From contig CAAGHJ010000023.1 of NCBI GenBank assembly GCA_900769635.1, positions 1 to 11,482 of the forward strand: a stretch of 11,482 nucleotides of DNA. The letters run 5' to 3'. Under the pieces are notes generated by a model that searched no databases, was not told where the DNA came from, and saw only the letters and a list, made by a program, of their open reading frames with translations. The position numbers and the translations under genes were made by a program. Below are positions 1 through 7,070 of the stretch, piece after piece. Every line of letters begins with the position of its first letter. Position 1 is the stretch's first letter. The DNA comes from Bacilli bacterium. Lineage in GTDB: Bacteria; Bacillota_I; Bacilli_A; RF39; UBA660.

Positions 1-1
1 A

Positions 2-547
2 AGGGGTAGTTATTATAATAATAGTACTACTGCAACAAATGTTAATTTTACTAATTATAAATTAAGTGATAAGGCTAAGAGTTATATAACTACTAGTAGA
101 TATTATTTAGGATGGTATAACACAACTGAGGGAGTAATGACAAATCAATTCTATGCTTATGAAAGGGGAATTTATAGGTATGATACGAATAGACCGCTTT
201 ATTGGGATGGAATGGTAGGATTAATGTATCCTAGTGATTATGGGTACGCGGCTGGAAATACTTGTGTAACGGGAACAGATCCTTATAATTATGATGGAGG
301 ATGTAAAAATAAAGATTGGTTATGGATGACTACTAGTAGTGATTACACAGGTGGTGCAGAGTGGCTAATGTCGCCGCATTCGGGCAACTCCCATTACGTG
401 TTCGGTGTCTACTTGGCAGGCTACGTCGACTCCCGCAGAGGCCTCAGCTGCAATACCTTTGCGGCGCGCCCAGTCTTTTATCTGAACTCTAGTGCAAGTA
501 TATCATCGGGTGATGGAAGTAGAACTAAACCCTATATATTATCTTAA
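2..547 (+). CDS. C-terminal part of a secreted/surface protein with a C-type-lectin-like (RPVFYL) end; 5' truncated by window edge
   Basis: The reading frame is open from base 2 to a TAA at 545-547 (181 residues, N-terminus missing). An internal ATG at 137 is not the start, because the frame continues upstream with similar composition (Thr/Ser/Asn/Tyr-rich). Visible motifs are VGLMYPSDYGYA, two Cys (NTC...GGC) that could form a disulfide, KNKDWLW, then AEWLMSP, and near the end ARPVFYLNSS followed by a Ser/Gly-rich tail ending KPYILS. Proteins with this W..SP...RPV.YL ending are common as uncharacterised surface proteins in gut Bacillota, and the same kind of ending closes C-type-lectin-fold DGR targets. 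Residues 124-163 are encoded by an abrupt GC-rich patch. The gene at 10486 looks like a paralogue whose sequence stops about where this one begins. Ligand and function are unknown; the family call is from memory of the motif. Confidence 0.8.
   Translation, partial: RGSYYNNSTTATNVNFTNYKLSDKAKSYITTSRYYLGWYNTTEGVMTNQFYAYERGIYRYDTNRPLYWDGMVGLMYPSDYGYAAGNTCVTGTDPYNYDGGCKNKDWLWMTTSSDYTGGAEWLMSPHSGNSHYVFGVYLAGYVDSRRGLSCNTFAARPVFYLNSSASISSGDGSRTKPYILS
371..490 (+). other. Candidate DGR variable region (GC-rich, adenine-depleted patch)
   Basis: These 120 bp hold 69 G/C (57%) and only 19 A, inside a gene and window that are strongly A/T-rich. Codons change abruptly from AGT/GAT/GGT style to C-ended ones: 21 of 40 end in C, including the run gac tcc cgc. 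That is what replacing the adenines of AAC codons in a template would give. The patch encodes the exposed-loop part before RPVFYL, where C-type-lectin-fold DGR targets vary, and it ends in a GC-only decamer at 461-470. No template repeat or reverse transcriptase is in the window, so recombination with other GC-rich cassettes remains possible. Confidence 0.55.
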
Positions 548-581
548 AAAAAGTGAAATACTCACCCATTTCTCTTTTTTT
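546..581 (+). terminator. Intrinsic terminator of the left surface-protein gene
   Basis: The left arm AAAAAAAGTGAAAT (546-559) and right arm ATTTCTCTTTTTTT (568-581) pair over 14 positions with one mismatch around an 8-nt loop. The right arm runs into a T tract. It begins inside the stop codon of the upstream gene. Confidence 0.7.
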
Positions 582-582
582 A

Positions 583-667
583 TGCTATAATATAGACAAA
601 TGCAACCGAAAATATACAAAAAGATACAGATTATATATAGTGCAACCGGAAGTATTTAGTATATAAT
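583..667 (+). promoter_or_regulatory. Promoter and direct-repeat operator region of the regulator/ABC operon
   Basis: An extended -10 TGCTATAAT lies at 583-591 with no good -35, and a second TATAAT at 662-667. Two direct repeats start at 601 (TGCAACCGAAAATAT) and 641 (TGCAACCGGAAGTAT). They match at 13 of 15 positions and are spaced 40 bp start to start, close to four helical turns. The first copy covers the start region expected from the 586 promoter; the second overlaps the -35 position of the 662 promoter. Because the next gene is an XRE-type DNA-binding protein, autoregulation through these sites is the natural inference. Confidence 0.6.
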
Positions 668-689
668 TTAGGTGGAAGGAGAAAAAAAT

Positions 690-2093
690 ATGAAATTCAA
701 AGACAAGTTACCAAAACTAAGAAAGGAACAAAACCTCTCACAAGAACAACTAGCCGATCGCCTCGGCGTATCTCGCCAAGCCGTATCCAAATGGGAGTCA
801 GGACAAAGCTATCCCGATATGAATAAAATGATCGAAATAGCATCTACTCTAGATACAACTCTAGATAAATTACTAGATGATGGAGCCTTAGGCGACCCAC
901 CCAAAGAAGAAAAAACAAGTAAACCCAAAGACTACCTCTATAGTCTCTTAAACTTCATAACAAAAAGTGTCAATATGTTCTTCTCTATGACCTTTAAAGA
1001 GAAAGTAGTATGCATTTTTGAAATGGCAATGACAACCCTTATTCTTGCCTTAATATCCTATATAGTATATGCAATAATAGTAGTATGTATAGAACACATT
1101 TTCTTCTTTATACCCTATCAAATAAGATATTACATCTTTACCATTATAGAAGATTTAGCCCTCCTTGTAATGACCATTCTCGCCCTAATTACAATCATTC
1201 ATATCTTTAAATTACGCTATCTCGACTACTATATTACCATCGAAGACGACAAAGTAGGGGAGAAAACCATCGAAGAAGAAATCAAAATAAACTCTGAAAC
1301 AAAAGATAAACACATCATACCAACTAAACCCAAAGTAATAATAAGAGATCCCAAACACACCTCAGATGCCTTCATAAAATGTCTCGGCAAACTCCTAAAT
1401 ATCTTTCTAAAAGGCGTACTAATATTCATACTGCTACCCCTCATACTATCATTCATACTCATATTAATACTTGCCTCATTCGCTATTTATCACCTAAATT
1501 TAGGTCTAATTGCCCTTTATGTTTTACTTACCCTATTGGGAGCCATTATCTTAAATTACCTACTAATAAAAATCATATATAACTTTATCTTTAACCTCAA
1601 AAGTTCCTTCAAAAAAACCTTCTATATCTTTATTATAGGGTTAATACTAATAGGAATATTCTCCGGTCTTACCATAACAACCTACCTAAATTATAAACCC
1701 ATCAAAATAGACTATAACAACAAAGATTTTATTACCGACACCAGAGAAATAACCTTTAAAGATAACCTCATAATACCATTTATAATGGAAGGCACTACAG
1801 AAATAAAAATAGACAATAACCAAGAAAACATCAAAATAGAAGTAAGTCATCTCAAAGGAACAACATACAATATATATACCTATAGCGACACCTACTACGA
1901 TAAAGACTACGTAACCTATAATATCAACTGTTACTATAATAGTGACCAATTTACAAGTATTGAAAACCTTTTGGAAGACATCAAAAAGAAACAACGAAGA
2001 AACTACATTCTAAGCAATACCTATAAAGTAACCATAACAACCTCACTTGACAACCTAAACAAATTAAAAGAAAATTTAACAACATTATACTAA
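690..2093 (+). CDS. Membrane-embedded XRE/Cro-CI-type transcriptional regulator
   Basis: The product is 467 residues. Residues 1-65 are a canonical XRE helix-turn-helix (SQEQLADRLGVSRQAVSKWESG at 17-38). A charged linker (70-105) is followed by about five hydrophobic segments (roughly 112-136, 148-172, 242-266, 271-299, 310-331), with a charged loop at 185-240 between the second and third. The polar C-terminal domain (about 335-467) is rich in Tyr, Asn and Lys and would lie on one face of the membrane. The ATG at 690 is preferred over an in-frame GTG at 672 because AAGGAG (676-681) sits 8 nt upstream and the HTH begins directly after it. It heads the operon, 41 bp before the first ABC gene. 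XRE regulators beside ABC exporters usually control them; here membrane anchoring suggests the regulator senses the envelope or the transporter directly. The C-terminal domain is not one I recognise. Confidence 0.85.
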   Translation: MKFKDKLPKLRKEQNLSQEQLADRLGVSRQAVSKWESGQSYPDMNKMIEIASTLDTTLDKLLDDGALGDPPKEEKTSKPKDYLYSLLNFITKSVNMFFSMTFKEKVVCIFEMAMTTLILALISYIVYAIIVVCIEHIFFFIPYQIRYYIFTIIEDLALLVMTILALITIIHIFKLRYLDYYITIEDDKVGEKTIEEEIKINSETKDKHIIPTKPKVIIRDPKHTSDAFIKCLGKLLNIFLKGVLIFILLPLILSFILILILASFAIYHLNLGLIALYVLLTLLGAIILNYLLIKIIYNFIFNLKSSFKKTFYIFIIGLILIGIFSGLTITTYLNYKPIKIDYNNKDFITDTREITFKDNLIIPFIMEGTTEIKIDNNQENIKIEVSHLKGTTYNIYTYSDTYYDKDYVTYNINCYYNSDQFTSIENLLEDIKKKQRRNYILSNTYKVTITTSLDNLNKLKENLTTLY

Positions 2094-2134
2094 TTATTCC
2101 CATAATAATGTATAATAATAAAAAGGAGAGAAAT

Positions 2135-4348
2135 ATGATAAAACTAAAAAACGTATCCAAATACTATTATAATAAAGGAATAATAGCAAGTGGCTTTATA
2201 AAAGTAAGCCTAAACCTAAATATAGGAGAATTCGTGGCCATTACCGGTGAATCAGGTTCTGGAAAATCAACCCTCCTAAACGTAATAAGCGGACTAGACA
2301 GTTATGAAGAAGGAGAAATGTATATAGCTGGCCAAGAAACCAGCCATTATACCGAAAAAGATTTCCAAGACTATCGAAGAAAATATATCGCCAATATCTT
2401 TCAAAACTTTAATCTCGTGAATAACTATACCGTCTACCAGAACGTAGAATTAGTCCTCTTACTAAATGGCGAAAAAAGCAAAAACGTCCGAAAGAAAGTA
2501 CTAGAACTAATAAAAAAAGTAGACCTCTATAAATTCAGAAATACCAAAGTATCCAAACTATCCGGAGGCCAAAAACAAAGAGTAGCCATCGCTCGTGCCC
2601 TTGCCAAAGACTGTCCCATACTAGTTGCTGATGAACCAACCGGATCCCTCGACCAAAGAAGTGCAAGGGGCATAATCAAACTATTAAGTGAAATATCACA
2701 CGATAAACTAGTCATAATCGTTACCCATAACTACGAACAAGTAGAAGAGTATGTAACCAGAAAAATAACAATGCACGATGGCCGTATCCTTGAAGATAAA
2801 CACCTAAAAGAAGTAGAACCCAAAGAAATAGAAGTAACCAAAGAATACAAAGACATAACCCTCTCAAGTAAAATCAAACTAGCAAGACGAAACGCCTTTA
2901 GTATCCTTCCCAAATTCCTCTTAATCCTTGCCGTCTACCTCTTTATAGTCGCATCCCTTATGGGAGAATACTCATACTTCAAAAAAGACGAATATATCCA
3001 GTCCAAAAGTGGCTATAACGGTTTCTTCCAAAATACAAGTGATACCCGTATTATCCTCAAAAAAGAAGACAAAACACCCTTTACCGAGGAAGATTATACC
3101 AATATAAAAAATATTCCCAATGTAGATATCCTTTTCAAAAACGATATTCTCTTAGATAGCAATGTCAACCTAACCGATAACGCCAATTTCTGGATAAACA
3201 CTATCCCCAATAGCATAACTAACCTAAAAGGAACTCTCGATTACGGAACCCTTCCCACAAATGATGACCAAATAATCCTTGCCGGTTCCAAAGATGACTA
3301 CTACTTAGGCAATATGAAAGACGAATTAATAGGAAAAAAAGTCTATCTCGAAAATACCTATACAAATGAAATAAATAAAAATAATCCCCTTGAAATAGTC
3401 GGTATAAAATATCTAGACGACACCAGTAATAACTATGGCTACAATAACTACATTTATGCCAGCGACAAAATACTCGATAAATTAAAGTACCAAACCTACC
3501 AAGCCTTTAGCACCACCACAGTAAATCTTGCTGGCCATAACCATAATGACCTAAATATCGCCGTAAATACAAACGTTCCCAAGGGCCAAATCTACATTCC
3601 TGACGAATTAAACTATCTCTTTAAAGACAATAACCCTACAGGCACCATTACCAAAATAACTACATCCAATATATACTATACTGAGCAGCTAAATCTCAAA
3701 ATAACCAAAACCTACAACAAAGATAACGCCCAAAAACTCCTCGGTATAACCACAGCAAATAATGAACAAAGTATAGTTTATATAAACCCCGAAGACTATA
3801 ACAACCTCTATGATAAAGCCTCATACCAAGCCAGTGTCTTTGTCAAAGACGTTAACCAAATCCAAACAACCAAAGAAAACCTAAATAGTGAGGGCTATAC
3901 AACTCTCTTAATAAAAGACACCCTCGTAAATTCAGAAGGAGTGCAAATTATCCAAATCCTCAAAACCATAACCACCATTGCCCTCCTCATAGCCCTATTT
4001 TTCATATCATACTTTGTCATAAGACTAATACTAAAATCCCGTAACACCTATTTTGCTACAATAAGAATGCTCGGTGGAACCAAAAAAGTCCTAAGACAAC
4101 TCTTAATACTAGAACTCCAAATAGTAGCCATACTAGCCTATATCATCTTCCTAATTCTTCTATATATCCATAACATAAATGTAATAAATATAAACTATCT
4201 AACCCCCATCATAGAATATATGAAGACAAAAGACTACATCCTTGTCCTTGTCCTAATCCTACTATTATCGTACCTAATCAGTACCAGATTTTCCCGTAAA
4301 CTATTCCAAAAAAGTGCCACAAGCACCCTAAATGAGGAGGCGTCATAA
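2135..4348 (+). CDS. ABC transporter with fused ATPase and FtsX/MacB-type permease (first of pair)
   Basis: The product is 737 residues. The N-terminal ATPase shows Walker A GESGSGKST (38-46), Q-loop FQNFN (89-93), signature LSGGQ (142-146), Walker B ILVADEP (162-168) and H-loop His198. The permease part has one membrane segment at about 259-276, a large extracytoplasmic domain, then three segments at about 608-632, 656-677 and 700-716, with the FtsX-like ATIRMLGGTKKVLRQL motif between the second and third. This is the LolD/MacB class of mechanotransmission transporters, which export or extract peptides, lipids or antibiotics. The start is ATG 2135, because AGGAG lies 6 nt before it; an in-frame ATG at 2108 lacks such a site. 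The stop overlaps the next start by one base (TAATG), implying translational coupling and a likely heterodimer. Substrate unknown. Confidence 0.9.
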   Translation: MIKLKNVSKYYYNKGIIASGFIKVSLNLNIGEFVAITGESGSGKSTLLNVISGLDSYEEGEMYIAGQETSHYTEKDFQDYRRKYIANIFQNFNLVNNYTVYQNVELVLLLNGEKSKNVRKKVLELIKKVDLYKFRNTKVSKLSGGQKQRVAIARALAKDCPILVADEPTGSLDQRSARGIIKLLSEISHDKLVIIVTHNYEQVEEYVTRKITMHDGRILEDKHLKEVEPKEIEVTKEYKDITLSSKIKLARRNAFSILPKFLLILAVYLFIVASLMGEYSYFKKDEYIQSKSGYNGFFQNTSDTRIILKKEDKTPFTEEDYTNIKNIPNVDILFKNDILLDSNVNLTDNANFWINTIPNSITNLKGTLDYGTLPTNDDQIILAGSKDDYYLGNMKDELIGKKVYLENTYTNEINKNNPLEIVGIKYLDDTSNNYGYNNYIYASDKILDKLKYQTYQAFSTTTVNLAGHNHNDLNIAVNTNVPKGQIYIPDELNYLFKDNNPTGTITKITTSNIYYTEQLNLKITKTYNKDNAQKLLGITTANNEQSIVYINPEDYNNLYDKASYQASVFVKDVNQIQTTKENLNSEGYTTLLIKDTLVNSEGVQIIQILKTITTIALLIALFFISYFVIRLILKSRNTYFATIRMLGGTKKVLRQLLILELQIVAILAYIIFLILLYIHNINVININYLTPIIEYMKTKDYILVLVLILLLSYLISTRFSRKLFQKSATSTLNEEAS

Positions 4349-6750
4349 TGCTACAAATAAAAAAAGTAAATAAATACTACAACAGACATCGCAAAAACCA
4401 AATCCACGTCATAAACAATACCACTCTTACAATGGATAAAACCGGTTTAGTGGCCCTATTGGGTCCCTCCGGATGTGGAAAGACAACAATATTAAACACC
4501 ATTGGTGGACTAGATAAAATAAACAAAGGCCAAATCTATATAAATGGCCAAAAAATAAGTTCTAGATTCCCCCATAAAGTCGATAAAATAAGAAATCTCA
4601 ATATCGGATACATCTTCCAAGACTATAAACTAATCGATAATATGTCTGTCTATGACAACATAAAACTAGTCCTAAAACTAATCGGACTCAAAGACAAAAC
4701 CGAAATAGACAAAAGAATAACTTACGTCTTAGATAAAGTCGGAATGCTCAGATACAAAAACCGTCCCGCTTCAATGCTGTCCGGTGGCGAACGCCAAAGA
4801 GTAGGCATTGCCCGTGCCATAGCCAAAGACCCAGATATCATTCTTGCTGACGAACCAACCGGAAACCTTGATTCCAAAAACTCCCTTGAAATAATGAAAA
4901 TAATCAGAGCCATTTCCAAAGAAAAACTCGTAATACTCGTAACTCACGAACAAAACCTCGCCAAATTCTACGCATCTCGAATAATAAAACTCGAAGACGG
5001 AAAAGTAATTGAAGACTATCCAAACGATAACGATGATATCCTTGATTACGAAATAGAAAACACCTTCTACCTAAAAGATATGCACAAAGAAACACCAACA
5101 GATGAAGTAACAATCTATAAAAACAATGACGAGGCCCCCCAAAAAATAAATATCGATATCGTTGTACGAGGAGCAAATATCTATATAAGATCCAATACTC
5201 CCCAAAAACCCGTCATCGTTGATCAAGATAGCACTATCGAACTAATCGATGACCATTACAAAGCCCAATCCAAAAAAGATATCGATAAATACACCTTCGA
5301 TTTCAGTAATATCGTAAACAATAACTATAAGAAAAAATACTCCAGTATCCTAAACCCCATAACCCTTATAATAGAAGGCTTCAAAAAAGTAATAAATTAT
5401 AGCTTCCTCAAAAAAATACTCTTAGCTGGATTCTTCCTTTCCGGAATATTCATAATGTATGCATCATCAAGTATTGCTAAAGTCCTTACCATAAACGATG
5501 AAGACTTCATAACCATAAACAAAAACTATCTCATCGTAGAAAGCAAAAAGAACGACTTAAATACCTATCTCGAAAACGAACAAACACCTGAAGTAAACTA
5601 TATAATACCATCAAACTCCATAGTAAAATTTACTGTCGATTACAAAGAATATTACCAAACATCAACAACAAATGATACCCTTTCAGCAAGCATATCTGAT
5701 ATAAGTATGATAACAAAAAACAATCTAATATATGGCCGTCTCCCTGAAAACAATAACGAAGTAGTAGTCGATATAATGTCCATAAATAAAATGTTCAAAG
5801 AACAGAACTACGCCAAAATGGCCGGTATAACCACTGTCCAAAGTATGATAGGAAGAGAAATAAAACTACAAGGACTCTTAACCTATACTATAGTCGGCCT
5901 TACTGATCTAAAAAGCCCATCTATATATATGAGTAAAGACAATTTTACAAATGTCCTTTCTCTTAGCGATTACGATACCGATTTAAAACTCCTATCTTAC
6001 GATATAATATCCCCTAAAGTAACCCTAAAAGAAGGAAGAATCCCAACTAACGATTACGAGGCTATAATAAACATAAACCAAAAAGAAGACTATAAAATAG
6101 GAAAGAAACTAGATACCAAAGTAGCAGGCACCCCCCTTACTGTAGTTGGATATTACGATAGCCCCGATAACTATGACTATATCTTAACAAATGAAAACAC
6201 CATAAAATATAACAATATAACAACCCTAAGTAACTACGTAATATATACATCAAATAAAGAAAATACAGTAGAAGCATTTCACGCCAAAAATCTCAACATC
6301 AAAGATAGCTATGAAAGCAGTAAAGAAGCCTATAAAAAAGAAATGTCTTCACACACCAAAAACGTCATCATTGCTTCCCTCATAACCCTCATAATATCCC
6401 TAATAGAAATATTCCTAATGACAAGAGCATCATTCTTATCAAGAATAAAAGAAATAGGAATACTAAGAGCTGTCGGAGTAAAAAGAAGTGACATATACAA
6501 AATGTTTATAGGTGAAATAATAGCAACCACCACCCTCGGCTGTCTCCCCGGAATTGCCCTAATGTATTACATACTGACTAAACTTCAGACAATTCCCTAT
6601 CTAAAAAGTATGATACTAGCAAGCCCCTTAGTATTACTAATAGCAATAATATCCATATATATATTCAATATTATAGTAGGCCTCATCCCTGTATTTAATA
6701 CCGTTAGAAAAACCCCAGCCTCTATATTATCAAGACACGATCTAGACTAA
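4348..6750 (+). CDS. ABC transporter with fused ATPase and FtsX-type permease (second of pair)
   Basis: The product is 800 residues. Walker A GPSGCGKTT is at 39-47, Q-loop IFQDYKL at 89-95, signature LSGGE at 144-148, Walker B IILADEP at 164-170, and H-loop His200. A cytoplasmic linker of about 110 residues (235-345) separates ATPase from permease and contains a beta-like stretch (IDIVVRGANIYIRS, 269-282). Membrane segments follow at about 356-374, 673-692, 719-742 and 755-781, around a large extracytoplasmic domain (about 378-668). The FtsX signature EIGILRAVGVKRSDI lies at 704-718, and the C-terminal TPASILSR is typical of the family. It starts by a one-base overlap with the preceding gene, with GAGGAGG 7 nt upstream of its ATG. 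Both ATPase sites look intact, so both chains may hydrolyse ATP. No terminator follows before the next promoter; read-through to the 6936 terminator is likely. Confidence 0.9.
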   Translation: MLQIKKVNKYYNRHRKNQIHVINNTTLTMDKTGLVALLGPSGCGKTTILNTIGGLDKINKGQIYINGQKISSRFPHKVDKIRNLNIGYIFQDYKLIDNMSVYDNIKLVLKLIGLKDKTEIDKRITYVLDKVGMLRYKNRPASMLSGGERQRVGIARAIAKDPDIILADEPTGNLDSKNSLEIMKIIRAISKEKLVILVTHEQNLAKFYASRIIKLEDGKVIEDYPNDNDDILDYEIENTFYLKDMHKETPTDEVTIYKNNDEAPQKINIDIVVRGANIYIRSNTPQKPVIVDQDSTIELIDDHYKAQSKKDIDKYTFDFSNIVNNNYKKKYSSILNPITLIIEGFKKVINYSFLKKILLAGFFLSGIFIMYASSSIAKVLTINDEDFITINKNYLIVESKKNDLNTYLENEQTPEVNYIIPSNSIVKFTVDYKEYYQTSTTNDTLSASISDISMITKNNLIYGRLPENNNEVVVDIMSINKMFKEQNYAKMAGITTVQSMIGREIKLQGLLTYTIVGLTDLKSPSIYMSKDNFTNVLSLSDYDTDLKLLSYDIISPKVTLKEGRIPTNDYEAIININQKEDYKIGKKLDTKVAGTPLTVVGYYDSPDNYDYILTNENTIKYNNITTLSNYVIYTSNKENTVEAFHAKNLNIKDSYESSKEAYKKEMSSHTKNVIIASLITLIISLIEIFLMTRASFLSRIKEIGILRAVGVKRSDIYKMFIGEIIATTTLGCLPGIALMYYILTKLQTIPYLKSMILASPLVLLIAIISIYIFNIIVGLIPVFNTVRKTPASILSRHDLD

Positions 6751-6768
6751 TCATAACCAAATTAACTC

Positions 6769-6797
6769 TTGACAACCCATATATATAATGGTATAAT
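6769..6797 (+). promoter_or_regulatory. Consensus sigma-A promoter of the tandem-repeat small RNA
   Basis: TTGACA (6769-6774) and TATAAT (6792-6797) are perfect consensus hexamers with the optimal 17-bp spacer. Transcription should begin near 6803-6805. It begins 18 bp after the stop of the second ABC gene. Confidence 0.85.
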
Positions 6798-6827
6798 CAA
6801 CTCAGTTGTTGAGGAAACTCACTTCAT

Positions 6828-6923
6828 AAATGTTAGCCGCCTCTGGATGGTGCGGGATATAAATGATTCCAGTCGCGAAATGTTAGCCGCCTCTGGATGG
6901 TGCGGGATATAAATGATTCCAGT
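6828..6923 (+). repeat. Tandem direct repeat, two 46-bp copies with period 50
   Basis: Copy 1 spans 6828-6873 and copy 2 spans 6878-6923, identical at 46 of 46 positions and separated by CGCG. After copy 2 a few bases of a third unit (AAATGT, 6928-6933) appear before the terminator stem. The units are distinctly GC-richer than flanking DNA. Identity runs across both paired and unpaired positions of the proposed fold. Confidence 0.95.
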
Positions 6924-6935
6924 TGTAAATGTATT

Positions 6936-6963
6936 AAACTTCTTCTTTGCAAGAAGTTTTTTT
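6936..6963 (+). terminator. Strong intrinsic terminator of the small RNA
   Basis: AAACTTCTT (6936-6944) pairs perfectly with AAGAAGTTT (6951-6959) around a 6-nt loop, followed by an uninterrupted T run to 6963. It may also terminate transcripts of the ABC operon. Confidence 0.9.
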
Positions 6964-6965
6964 CT

Positions 6966-7035
6966 GTCTATATTATCCCGAGTAGACTAGTAATTTTAAC
7001 AAAATAAAAAAAGTTAAAAAATTTTCAAAAACCCC
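6966..7035. other. AT-rich spacer with weak inverted repeats and A-tracts upstream of the second promoter
   Basis: The spacer contains GTCTA/TAGAC (6966-6970 with 6983-6987) and TTTTAAC/GTTAAAA (6994-7000 with 7013-7019). A-tracts lie just upstream of the -35 hexamer at 7036. The A-tracts are placed where an UP element would act; no gene is visible. Confidence 0.4.
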
Positions 7036-7064
7036 TTGACAATATTACAGTTATAATCTATAAT
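7036..7064 (+). promoter_or_regulatory. Consensus sigma-A promoter of the leader/RNA upstream of ddl
   Basis: TTGACA (7036-7041) and TATAAT (7059-7064) are perfect hexamers with a 17-bp spacer. A second TATAAT at 7052-7057 is only 10 bp from the -35 and is unlikely to be used. Transcription should start near 7070. Confidence 0.85.
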
Positions 7065-7070
7065 ACGAGA

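Larger units (their letters stand above)
6804..6963 (+). ncRNA. Candidate small RNA of two identical tandem 46-nt structured units
   Basis: A perfect promoter upstream and a strong intrinsic terminator (6936-6963) bound a transcript of about 160 nt with no convincing reading frame. It opens with a small hairpin capped by a GNRA loop (TGAG-GAAA-CTCA, 6810-6821). Two perfect copies of a 46-nt unit follow. Each unit can form CCGC/GCGG (6837-6840 with 6852-6855) and CTGGA/TCCAG (6843-6847 with 6868-6872). These helices interleave, giving an H-type pseudoknot. The architecture (standalone, tandem, terminated) recalls tandem small-RNA motifs reported in low-GC Bacillota, such as the drum motif, but I cannot confirm a match from memory. 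A tandem riboswitch-like regulator is less likely because the terminator ends transcription well before ddl. Confidence 0.72.

Noticed and set aside
137..139. ATG at 137 as start of the left gene
   Set aside because: The frame stays open to the window edge upstream with the same composition, and there is no ribosome site before 137.
672..689. Upstream GTG start for the regulator
   Set aside because: It would place the AAGGAG ribosome site inside the gene; the ATG at 690 has ideal spacing and begins the HTH domain.
6830..6912. Each 46-bp unit could encode a 10-residue peptide, MLAASGWCGI, starting at 6830 and 6880
   Set aside because: Neither ATG has a properly spaced ribosome site, identity continues past the stop codon through the 3' half of the unit, and RNA pairing explains the conservation better.
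6828..6923. Possible CRISPR array
   Set aside because: Only two units, with a 4-bp separation; there is no spacer-sized unique sequence and no cas gene nearby.
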